From contig CAICTM010000366.1 of NCBI GenBank assembly GCA_903772945.1, forward strand, positions 1-64,000: a DNA stretch of 64,000 nucleotides, in the 5' to 3' direction. Below are positions 23,597 through 33,700 of this stretch, in pieces. The stretch is from Seminavis robusta (Eukaryota; Bacillariophyta; Bacillariophyceae; Naviculales; Naviculaceae). The notes beneath the pieces were generated by a model that saw only the letters and a list, made by a program, of their open reading frames with translations, was not told the origin of the DNA and did no database searches. Position numbers and translations under genes: made by a program. Position 1 is the stretch's first letter, and every line of letters starts with the position of its first letter.

Positions 23597-26479
23597 ATGA
23601 TGACGGATTCCAATACTAACAATAATAATGAAGTACGGCAACTGCTACAAGGTCTGTTGCGGACACTCCGTCAACCCGACTTGGACAGCACTCGGGACGC
23701 CAAGACACGGTTGGCACAATCCGTGACCGAAGGATCTTTGACACCCTTTCAGATCCACCAAGAGTTGTTGGCCCAAGCCGTACAAAGTATCCCTGTAAAC
23801 GGATATATTATGGGAACTGCCACGGAAGGCTTTGTCTCCACGGGCCCTCCCGCGGGTCCTGGCACCTTGTCAGTTCCCGACGCGATAGTGCAGATTGTCG
23901 CACAAGGAATCGACACTGTAGTACCAGGGATTGAGTGGACGGAATTGTCCTCGGACGATTTGACCACCATGGCACCACTCTATGCATTGGTATTGGCAGC
24001 CTACCGCCGTGCCGATGATATGCGATCATTCCTGGAAACACTACTGGTGCTGCAAGACGACAACCACCCAAATTTGTTGTTGACGGAACTGGTAGATGGC
24101 AATCATGACCGACTGGGTTCCCCACTTCGATTGGCGGCTCGAGTAGGAGCCAAGCAATGCGTCGAGCTGTTGCTGCAACTGGGTCATGCCAATCCCAATC
24201 AACGCCATGGTCCCAGCTATGCCCATTACACCACTTCCATTTTGGTGGCAGTCTTGCAAGTACTGCAGCATGACCTGGTGAATCCTACTCAAGCCGTAGG
24301 AGCAGCAGAACCCGTCGATTATCCAGGTGTCATGACGGCTCTTTTGAAAGGAGGGGCTCAAGTGCATCTCGTTGAAGCACAACAGGCCATGCAAATTCCA
24401 AACAACCATAGAGCCATACTGGAGCAATTGCTACAAGCCGGTTTGGAAAACGAAACACTGACTCTGGATGATGACTTGGTCGCTTTGGCACCTACGGCCA
24501 TTTTCATGGACGCCAAGGAACAAAAGGAAGAATCGTCCAGTACTACGCAAGTGTCTCGATTGGCATTGTTGTTGCCTCATGGTGTGGATCCCAATGAAAC
24601 CATTGCCGATCTGGTCGTGCCATGGACAACATCTGGAGGAGAATCACCAGAAAAAGTCACGAGCCTTCTCGAAATTGCCATTCAGGCCAATGATGTACGG
24701 GGACTCCAAGCCTTGTTGGAAACGGGTGCTTCGCTCCTGGACAGTGGTGTGTTGGATAGAGTTTTGACCACAGCCTTGTCCGAAGCCATGCTGTATGCAT
24801 TGGACAATGCCTTGGAATTGGAACTTTCCAACAAAGTTACAAAACAGCAGGTACTACAAATTAGTCCTCCTACTCTGTCCATTCATTCTGGAATGGCTTG
24901 GGTAGGCAATGTCCCTGACTTTCAAACATATATTCGGAACAAAATAAATCCACCCAAATATCCCAAACTGGACGATCAATTCTTGGCGGCTCGAAAGAAA
25001 CGAGAAGCATTGAGGGCGTCTCGCACCAACGACAAGGTCGAATTTCCAGATTTGCCCGCGCAAACGGGGGATTGGATTGTCGTGACGCCGTTGCCCACTC
25101 TGCAATTGGTCTTTCATGTCGATTGTCCGGAAGACTACCTACTGGGGGCCATTACTGGGGCCATGTATGGAGGGTTCACCGACGGCGCGTGGAATCCACT
25201 GATGCCGCCCGAAAAAGAAATGTACTTTACTGGACGCATGACATTTTCGGAAGAAGACCCTCGTCATGTCACTTGGTTTATGGATGCTGTTCCTGTAGAT
25301 GATGGCAGTTCTGCGGATGATACGTCTCCTGTCGTTGAAGCAATGAAGGATGTGGCCGTTCCCGATGCTAGCGTGCTGGAGAGATTGCAGTCAGTGTCTC
25401 TGGTGGGAACGTGGCAAAGCAACAACGACAATCCGCAACAAACTGCCGCCATGTGGACATGCCGACAAGAGTACCGCTATGGAATCATGGCAGGCTCGCA
25501 AGCCTTTATCAGTATTGGATACGAAGCTATGGATTTGCCTGCCGAAAAAGTTGCAACTGTGTTGGATACCGTGCTGAGAGCGAAACATCATTATCACCAC
25601 CCAGACGCATCAGCCGCGCCATTCTTCCATCGGACACGGTTCAGTACCAGTCATGCGGATTATGTAGCGCAGGTCCCAAAGAAACGTACTCCGGCTGAAA
25701 TCTTTGAACATAATGTGACAAACGGGGCAAAGTACACTGGATTGGACGATTGGTGGGGTGAAATCCCGCCAAAGGAAGAAACGCGGCGGTTCTCACCCGA
25801 TGATCGAATCTACAATCCGGAAACCATCAACGCCATGTTGCAGCACAAGTTCAACGTGTCCATGGCTCGGGGACTTGAAGAAGACGTTACACTGCTGATT
25901 GATGAACTAGTGATGATGTTTCTCCACACGATGATCGTCCCAGGGGTGGTCAAGATTGCGAAGGACGCCGCAGGAGAAATCACAGTGGACACTTTGTCCA
26001 ACCAGTTGGCAGACGAAGGTTTTTCTAACGACAAAAGCAAGGATGGTATCAATTACCATTGCTTCAAGCGGTTGACAAAGCTGGACGAGGAAGCCAACGA
26101 AGGCAGCCAGCAAGGCGAGTCGGCTTCCCCTCCAGACGATTGCCTTGCCCCAGAGAACGCTGCTGCACTAAAAGATCGCATTGGGGTGTTTCTGAAGAAA
26201 CACGTCTTGACCGCTGAACAAAGCATCGAGAACAGCAGAGCCATGCCACTGATCACCGAGGCCGACTTTCTGGAGAGAATCCTCTCGGTCTGCCAGTTCT
26301 TGGTCCATGAAGTTTTGGAGCTGTCCAACAACGGCCGACGGGATAGTAACTTACCGTCCATTGTTCCCAGGCACGTTCGATCGAGCGTATCGGGAGACAC
26401 GGAGTTGGAGGAAGCTTTCAGTTCCAACCTCGTGATGGAGTTCTACTATCCGGCACATCAGAAACAAGATGAAGAGTAA
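23597..26479 (+). CDS. Large ankyrin-like protein with C-terminal histone H2A-like fold
   Basis: One exon, 960 residues, no signal peptide or membrane segment. Two ankyrin-like units are visible: about 174-205 (GSPLRLAARVGAKQCVELLL) and about 354-380 (LLEIAIQANDVRGLQALLETGA). The middle (about 480-760) is unrecognised. Residues 860-942 align along their whole length with histone H2A: DRIGVFLKKH for the first helix, then FLERILSVCQFLVHEVLELSNNGRRD against the [23 protein letters not shown] helix, then the loop PSIVPRHVRSSVSGDTELEEAF against [21 protein letters not shown]. Two of the Glu residues of the H2A acidic patch are kept. A second, weaker histone-fold-like segment lies at about 759-810. 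The protein may therefore pair with an H2B-like partner or contain its own; a chromatin role is inference. The ankyrin call is weaker than the histone call. Confidence 0.6.
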   Translation: MMTDSNTNNNNEVRQLLQGLLRTLRQPDLDSTRDAKTRLAQSVTEGSLTPFQIHQELLAQAVQSIPVNGYIMGTATEGFVSTGPPAGPGTLSVPDAIVQIVAQGIDTVVPGIEWTELSSDDLTTMAPLYALVLAAYRRADDMRSFLETLLVLQDDNHPNLLLTELVDGNHDRLGSPLRLAARVGAKQCVELLLQLGHANPNQRHGPSYAHYTTSILVAVLQVLQHDLVNPTQAVGAAEPVDYPGVMTALLKGGAQVHLVEAQQAMQIPNNHRAILEQLLQAGLENETLTLDDDLVALAPTAIFMDAKEQKEESSSTTQVSRLALLLPHGVDPNETIADLVVPWTTSGGESPEKVTSLLEIAIQANDVRGLQALLETGASLLDSGVLDRVLTTALSEAMLYALDNALELELSNKVTKQQVLQISPPTLSIHSGMAWVGNVPDFQTYIRNKINPPKYPKLDDQFLAARKKREALRASRTNDKVEFPDLPAQTGDWIVVTPLPTLQLVFHVDCPEDYLLGAITGAMYGGFTDGAWNPLMPPEKEMYFTGRMTFSEEDPRHVTWFMDAVPVDDGSSADDTSPVVEAMKDVAVPDASVLERLQSVSLVGTWQSNNDNPQQTAAMWTCRQEYRYGIMAGSQAFISIGYEAMDLPAEKVATVLDTVLRAKHHYHHPDASAAPFFHRTRFSTSHADYVAQVPKKRTPAEIFEHNVTNGAKYTGLDDWWGEIPPKEETRRFSPDDRIYNPETINAMLQHKFNVSMARGLEEDVTLLIDELVMMFLHTMIVPGVVKIAKDAAGEITVDTLSNQLADEGFSNDKSKDGINYHCFKRLTKLDEEANEGSQQGESASPPDDCLAPENAAALKDRIGVFLKKHVLTAEQSIENSRAMPLITEADFLERILSVCQFLVHEVLELSNNGRRDSNLPSIVPRHVRSSVSGDTELEEAFSSNLVMEFYYPAHQKQDEE

Positions 26480-28386
26480 TGATGAATGGTCCCACTGGTA
26501 TCGACGACAAATGGTCCCACTGGTATCAACATTACCCGAGCCTCGGCTCGTGGGTCGTCCTCAAGCACAGCTTGTCTGAATCCGTTAATAGACTTTGATT
26601 TGTTTTTTTTAAATCAACATTCATTGTCGGACCGAGTAGGCAACAAATGCTCCCACTGGTATAAAGGTCCATCGTTGGACGGCGCCAATCGCGTCCGGAC
26701 CAGTTTCGTTCAGAGAAACTGGCTTCCAAATGGAATCAATAGTCCAAGAGGATATATCATGGACAGGGCTTGAACCGTGTGTCAACGTTCAACTCGCGCC
26801 CATACCAGGTGTTGGAAAGGCGAACTGTACTTGCCAATGGATCCAATCTGTGAGCAGTGGTTACGGCTTGGAACTGTGGGTTGACGTTCAACGTCGCTCT
26901 CATCCCAGTTCTTTGAAAGCCGAGATGTAGTTGCCAAATTGCTCGATCTGTGAACGATGTTCAGGGCTTGAACACATGTACCGGTATGTCGACGTCGCGC
27001 TCCTCCCCGTTGTATTTCAAACAATCTCCAAGTCCAAAAAGTGAGGAATATCGAGAGCTTGAACCATGTACAACAACCAGCATCATCATGTGTGATCCAG
27101 CCAATACCGAACTGGTCCCTCTTCCCCCCTTCGGAGCAACCGACGCCGAAACATTGATCCACAGCGGATCCTTGGGAAGGTGTGTGTGACCCAACCTATT
27201 CGAGAGCACCCGTTGTATCCCCTTTCTCCGCGTTTTCACGCGACTTTGGACATCGATTGGTGGCCATGTTAAATCACAGCAAGCACCTCCGCTGAAAGGA
27301 TCTGTGAATGGTGAGGTTCGTAACAGGATATCTTGGTGGCAGTCAAGCTCCTCGTGGCTGTTGCGCTGTTGCACCGTTGCATCATAAAGGAAGCAACCAC
27401 GAGGGTGCTTTTTTGTTGCCGAAAACGAGAAGTTACTGTGGGCCGGACTGTACCGGTACAGTTTAGCGAACATCAGGAAGAGTTCAGCGTTCTGCCCAGA
27501 CTGAGCTCGTTCGAAGGAGTCGCAGATGTATCGGCGGGTTCATCTCACCACTTATTCTACGATCACAACATCACAACAAGCGAAGCCAACACCTACCTGT
27601 GAGTGAAGTGCTCTAATTTCTTATAGGCTATCAAGCCGAGTCGGTTGATTAGGGCTAGAGTTATATTCCAATTTGTCCAGGATAGGACTTTCCATTGAAG
27701 GCTATTTGGCAATAGTTGTACCAGATCTACGTCTCTCTACAGAGAAAACTGGTTTTTGTTTCTACCTTTGCTTTGCTCTCTTCATTATCCTTTAAATCAT
27801 CCTTTCGTCGCCCGACTCTAGCTGACTTGCCGCGTTCGATTTGTGGCCTTATTACGATTAGAAAGCGCAGTTGTTTGTTGCAAGCACATGGTTCCTTGGA
27901 GAATAGCGCTTTAAACAAAAGCAAGAAGTGGACGCGGAGGGTGCTGAGGTGCCAGAATTGATGATGAGTTGAGGTCGCCAGAGATTTACATCCGACTACA
28001 GAAAATTGTAGAGTGCCAAGCCCAGACTCGGCTTGACTTGTGTGGATATGAATGGAAAGAGATGCAGAACGTGTGCTCCTATGAATTTGACAACTCATCA
28101 TACTGAAGACATTCAGGGATGTTGAACTCTGGCTCGAAAGGAAGCATTTTTCCGAAGTGTGTTTTGTCCCATCACCCCCCAGCATGGGGTCCGACTAATT
28201 TTCAAGGCAAATTGCGTATTACCCATGCCGGTTAACGCTGGGCCAACTGGTCTCAGCGCGACGTTGGCAGTCCGATGAGCCGTGGACAAAATCTCGGCAC
28301 TCACTGTAAAAACAGATAGCTCCTCCTAAGTACAGAGCTGTACAGTTTGACTATAGCTTGCTTCCAACGGGTTGCTCGATTTCTTG
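26480..28386. other. Intergenic region with short repeats
   Basis: No supported gene. Just after the stop, ATGGTCCCACTGGTATC occurs twice (26486-26530) and a related CTCCCACTGGTATAAAGGTC once (26650-26670). GTACCGGTAC occurs at 27450-27459. The 170-codon minus frame at 26961-27473 has no recognisable feature and overlaps the repeats. Confidence 0.45.
26765..27045. repeat. Degenerate tandem repeat, about three units of 100 bp
   Basis: Units begin near 26765, 26861 and 26962 with GGGCTTGAAC / CGGCTTGGAAC / GGGCTTGAAC and share (T)GACGTTCAAC or GTCGACGTC, CGC-CC-TCC, TTTGAAA and TTGCCAA..(T)CGATCTGTGA words in the same order. They are clearly diverged. Confidence 0.5.
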
Positions 28387-29397
28387 ATGGCTGAAAGAGC
28401 TGCTGAAAGGATGTTTTTGTCCTCTCACAAAATTGAACTCACAATTTCAACAACAACAACAACAAAACCAACAACCACCCCACAAAACCAAAAGATGAAG
28501 AACACTTACAACCAACAACTACGCGATATCATGCAACCTCATCCTCACGATGTGCTCTGCGGACGAGGAGCCGGTGTGCTCAAGCACATTGGAAATCTGC
28601 GATGGAGGGAGTTGATTAAGGACAAGCAGGAAGAGTATGTTTCCCTAAAGAAACACGAGAAGATGTACTTGACCGAGAGCATTGTCTTCGCCGTCCGCAA
28701 CCTTTCTCCTCCTGGTCGCTTCTTGCAAAAGGATGGCCGAGGCCGCTGGTTCGAGATTGGTGACCAGAAAGCCAATGAGAAGACCGCTCAGGCCCTTCGC
28801 GAAGGAGCTCCTAAACTCCGCAAAAAGCTCCAACAACAAGACAAAAAACTCATGAAGCGTAGCATCTCGGTCAACCCTCTTCCTTCCAAGCCTCTCAACA
28901 CCAAGCCTCAACGATCGCGCAGCTGGCCTACTATCCAGACTCCTGTTTTCGCCCAACATCAGTCTTTCCTCTCTTCCGAAAACAATTTCTTCAACCTCCA
29001 ACAGCAGCCTTTTGCTATGCATCAGCAGCAGCCATTCCCCACCAACATGAGCAACTGCTCTGATCCAGCGATCCGACGCATCAGTTGGACCCAACAAGAA
29101 AGCTGCTACGACGCAGAACCGCTCCAACTTCCTGCCGACGGCGACGATGTCAAGATCCAATTTGATGAACAGGAAACCACGCATCTAGAAGCATGCTTGG
29201 GAATGAACAAGTTCCATCCAATTGATAACGCTGACGATGAGGATATCTTCTCCGTCACTGAAGAGTTTCCTCCAGCCAAGGCTGAGGCTGGTAGCCCCAG
29301 AGTACCCCAAAAGGTTTCCTCCAACGCTCTCACGGACCTTTTGGAAAAGCAACGCCTACTCTTTGAAAGTTTCGTCGCTAATGACTTCGAACTTTGA
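28387..29397 (+). CDS. DUF6824 domain protein (diatom-type nuclear regulator candidate)
   Basis: One exon, 336 residues from ATG 28387; a second possible start at 28495 (MKNTYNQQ) follows an ACA-rich leader that looks untranslated, giving 300 residues. Near the N-terminus is the DUF6824 signature: HDVLCGRGAGVLKHIGNLRW, then YVSLKKHEKMYLTESIVFAV, PPGRFLQKDGRGRWFEIGD and EKTAQALREGAPKLRKKL. This domain, expanded in diatoms, is basic and has a GRG.…N..HxGNxxFR pattern; proteins with it are often treated as DNA-associated, but I know of no firm function. The rest is Gln/Pro-rich with an acidic stretch (about residues 260-300) and could act as an activation region (inference). Confidence 0.8.
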   Translation: MAERAAERMFLSSHKIELTISTTTTTKPTTTPQNQKMKNTYNQQLRDIMQPHPHDVLCGRGAGVLKHIGNLRWRELIKDKQEEYVSLKKHEKMYLTESIVFAVRNLSPPGRFLQKDGRGRWFEIGDQKANEKTAQALREGAPKLRKKLQQQDKKLMKRSISVNPLPSKPLNTKPQRSRSWPTIQTPVFAQHQSFLSSENNFFNLQQQPFAMHQQQPFPTNMSNCSDPAIRRISWTQQESCYDAEPLQLPADGDDVKIQFDEQETTHLEACLGMNKFHPIDNADDEDIFSVTEEFPPAKAEAGSPRVPQKVSSNALTDLLEKQRLLFESFVANDFEL

Positions 29398-30726
29398 ATA
29401 AAACCAGCCATCTGTTTGTCTCATAATACTATCTGCACAGCCATTAATAACGACTATCTACAACAAAAATCATAAGCTACCTAACAACCAATCTATTAAC
29501 CAACAACAAAAAACAAGCATAGCAGTACTACCGGTAGCCCTAAAGATCCAACAAAGTTCAGGGTGGCCGTCAACAAACAACGCTGCTTCCCCCAAAACTT
29601 GATACCACCGACCGACCATGCAGCTGTTTCGCTTGCTACCTGAAGAACTTGGTTCGCCGAAAGCGGCAGCCTTCCAAGACTTTTTGACTTATTGATTCCT
29701 TTCCTCAAGTATCTGCACCTTTCCTTACTACTATTGATTACTTTCCCTTACTGACAATCTTCATGATTACCTTCAATTTGAACATAATACATTGGTACAC
29801 CTATGAACACAAAAATTTAATAATGCCTTATGGTGACTTGCCCTTTGATGTTCATAGGAGCTGAAAGGAGAGCTTTGGATTTGGGAAAGCCTTCACCAGA
29901 CTGATCTCCGATTACGCCGAGCGCCACCTTTACGGTGTAACCGCGACAACAGCTGGCCAGCCAGCTAGCGCAAGGGTTGCACCGACTGAGCTCCGATTAC
30001 AGAAGCACCAGCATCGCAGCAGCTTCTAAAGATCCGAAGAGAACTTTTGCTACGGTAGCAGTGGATGGAGATGGCTTCCGAAGCTATCCACCAGAACAGC
30101 CTAAGGAAAGGGTTGCAACGACTGGCCTTGACTACGGTGTCCGATGTGGCCAGCTATATTGGAAGAGATTCCGAGCAAGGTGGCTGTCGACGTTCCCCAG
30201 GAGCAACCGAGAAATCTATGGGACTCGTACAAGCAGCTTGTTCACGTCTTGATAGGTTGCAGGTGCGTTAGCAATCCAATTTCACTTGGAAGGGTGCCCC
30301 TGAGCTTCAGGAGAAGGAAAGTTTGCAAAATGAGGCCAAAGGTCAGATTCTTCACTTTTGGGCTGATTGTGAAAAATCAGGAGGGCAACAACTCACATCA
30401 TTTTTTATCAAACTCTAGAAACTCAAAAGAACCCATGTGGGATAATTCTAGTGGCAGAGCCCCTGTTAGTGAGTTTTTGCTGAGACGAAGTTTCTTCAAG
30501 GGGGGCATCCCCACTTGAGAGGGGATTGTCTCTTGGTGTCAGTGGGGTGTTGTATCGGTATCGGTAGCGAGCAGTTCCAATCGCTCAAGAAACATCAGCA
30601 GGCGGCAAAGGAGAAGAAAAAGTGTCGGGGTAAGTACGGTGCCGTACTGCTCATTGGTTCCTAGCTAGATACCAGCTACGGTACCGGTAGCCAACAGACT
30701 TCTAATGGCTCTTCTAATATGTATTA
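29398..30726. other. Intergenic region
   Basis: No supported gene. The likely 3' flank of the DUF6824 gene is rich in ACAAC and AATAAA-like words (AATAAAACC right at the stop). No frame here continues the UBR4-type C-terminus. A short direct repeat GACTGA(T/G)CTCCGATTAC lies near 29900 and 29984. Confidence 0.45.
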
Positions 30727-33700
30727 TTAGTAAATAGTCTCGTGCTTCAAGACGTTAAGAGCCAGGTCAACATATTCTTGGGCCAACGCAAACTCGCCAT
30801 TCGGACCGCCGCTTTCTTCCGAAATGATTTTGCCCAAAATCTCTGCACTGGTGACATCCCGTGCGTTTCGCAGGCGTCTCGATAACTCGTCCAGCACCAA
30901 ACGAGATGTGGACGCTGGAGCTTTCACAGCAATCTCCCTCAAGACGGAACGTTTCAAGTCCATCAAGCCCTTGCTCAAATGAATGTTTTCCTCCAACAAG
31001 AGTTCAATATACTCTTGTGTTACGACAACTTTGGACGGGTCTGCTTGGAAAAGGCGAAGCCAAATCACCAACAGTTGCACCGCCACAGGGCTGCTGCACA
31101 CAGAACAATGTGACGGACAGAACGCCCGAGTCAATCTGGGGGCATGCGCTTCGACCTCGCCACCTTCCGTCGCAGAGATCACTCCGCCTCGATCTGCCAC
31201 TTCATCTCGTTCGAGCCGCTTCCATGCCTCGACGCGTCTGTGAAGTTCAAAGGCTTCCCGTTCGGCCTCTCGCATCAGAGCATGCAATTTCTCGCATTCC
31301 TCCAAAGCTTCTTTCACCGTATCTTTTTGTTCTTTACGGCTGCTGCTAGAGCCAGAGGCAGTTGCAGTGGCGGAGGAAGAAGCGGCGGTACCAGAAGCTC
31401 CAGATCTTCGTGTGGCTCTGGTCACTCCAGGCGCACTGCCAGATGCAGAAGCTTGAGCCCGCCCACTACTGCTGCTGGCTCGAGCCCGACTAGCACTGGT
31501 GCTCGTGATTGCACTCGTTCTGGTTGTTTGAAAACTCGCGAGCAATCTGGAGAGAGGGTCAGACGAGTCCAACAGGCTGGCTGCGGCGGCAGCCCCGCCC
31601 CCTGCAATGCTGCTAATTCCACTCAAGGCGCCACCAGGATTCTCAAGGAGACTGAGCAGATCACTCTCTTCGTCGACTCCTTCAAGGGCAGAGGCCCCAC
31701 GCCCCAGCTGCCTGATAATAACATCACCCGAACGTCGTCTTTCTGCGGCAGTGCCACTGTCGGTCCTCATCTGGCGAGCCAATCGAAGCAGCGAACGAGT
31801 TCTGTCGGCGCTCCCTGCTGCTGTAGGTGCCAACGGCAGGCTGATTGCCAAGGAGCTGGGCATGGCAGTCATTTTTACAGCCCATCCCTTCTTTCCAGCA
31901 CGATCCAGAAGGATTTCGGTTCCAAGCCCGGCAGTTGCCGAGACAGACTGCAATGCTGGCTCTTGGCCTTGGAACGCTCGCCTCAAGCCAGGACTGAGCA
32001 AGAATGAGTTTTGGTTTCTGGGACTACCGGTTGTAGGGTCAAGTGATTCCTTGGACGACTTCTTCAGCTGAACCACAACACGAAGTTTTTCTCTCAATGC
32101 TTCTCGTAGATCTTCATGAAGACGGGTGGCCGTGTTGTACATCCTCAGAGACTTTTCATAATTGTCGTCATTGGTAATGGCCACAGCGTTCGAGGCAACC
32201 CCAGCCACAAGGTCAAATGAGAAACTTCCAGCCGAACAAAACCCGCATTCAACGCACAGGAATGACTGCAGCTGGTCGTAATTGATGTGCCTGCATTTTC
32301 GACATTGAAAGGCGACTTCCCCGCAATTGCCACTGGAGGTTGAAGCGAAAAAAAGAGTGAGAATGTCGGCCATCATGGGCATAATAGATAGGACCTGCAC
32401 AAAAACATATTTGCCGACTCACCAGACCCCATGTGCATTGTTCACAACGCGGGTGCAACGAGGACAATGGACGAGGAAGCTGCCGTCTGCTGCTTTGGAA
32501 CCACCTGGACGTTCGTAGAAATCAGTGAATTCAATTTTCAAGTTGGCTGCAACCACAGGGATGGCAAGGCTGCAAGTTGCACGGCTGGCACCACGGGTCA
32601 AATTGAGCGTGGCACAGCGTTGCCATTTAGACGAATACTCATCAGATTTCAAGACTTGAACATCATCCACCGGACGAGGAGTGAAGTGTACAGTGATCGT
32701 CTTCACAAACCGCCCGCGGGGATCGCTGACGTTGACGTAGATCTCTGACAGAGCCAAGCGATACTTCAACTGACGGTAAGAGCAAAAGGCATCGTTGGTT
32801 GTTGTTTCTTTGCTGGAGTCAAGCCGACCTCGGGAAAACGGGCTAACTTGTTCTGGGAGCCACTCGCGTTTCGCGCTGCTTGATGATGATGTTGCGCTGT
32901 TCGAATTCTCGTTCCCAGAAGAGCTCGACGAACGTGATGTCCGACTAGGTGTGCTGCGAGAGGAGGAAGAATCCTTCGAATGATGTGACGTATTGGTCCA
33001 ATGACAATGGGTACACTTTGCAAGATCAAACCGTTTCTTGGATGTGCCAGAGCTAGACTCAATGCACACGTATTCCCCGTTGGCTCTGTCGTGTTTGATT
33101 GCCATGAATTGTTGCTTAAAATGATGCAAAACGACTTCCGCTGAATGTTTTACGTCAATAGTGAGCTTTGCGCCGACACGGAGCTGGGATTGAATGACGT
33201 TCAGCATCTCAACGCTGCTCTTGCCGAGCATTCCAGCGTCGCCTAAGGGATCGCCAAGGAGCTGCCCCAGCAACGCGGACACATCGGCGGGATTCATTTT
33301 CTTCAAAAGCTTGGTTCCAATTGAACAAGCGACCTTGCGAACTTCCGCAGTCCGACCTTTGTACGCAAATTGCATCAGAAAACCGTATACATCACCAGCA
33401 TCCCAGCTTCGATCGCTATCCAAAATCATCTCTTCGGGCGATCTCGTTTCACCCTTCAGCCATCCAGCAGTTGCCTTGGATGAAGGATCGGCCGGTACTT
33501 CCTCTTCCGAACTACTTGTAGTTCCCGTGGGCTTCAAGAGAGCCTTCTTTATGTCTTTGCCATTACCGCCTGAAAGAGCCAAATCAATGAGTTTCAGGAC
33601 CTTCAGCTGGCTTGGACCGACTCCACAGGCGATCCAAAGAAGAGAAATGATAGGAGCAGGGGCCACGAAAGTACCGAGGATACCATCATCAGTTCCAATG

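Noticed and set aside
26961-27473. 170-codon minus-strand frame
   Set aside because: Overlaps a diverged tandem repeat and shows no protein features.
31144-32007. 287-codon plus-strand frame opposite the UBR4 gene
   Set aside because: It lies wholly inside a UBR4 exon with good codon structure on the other strand; Ser/Gly low complexity only.
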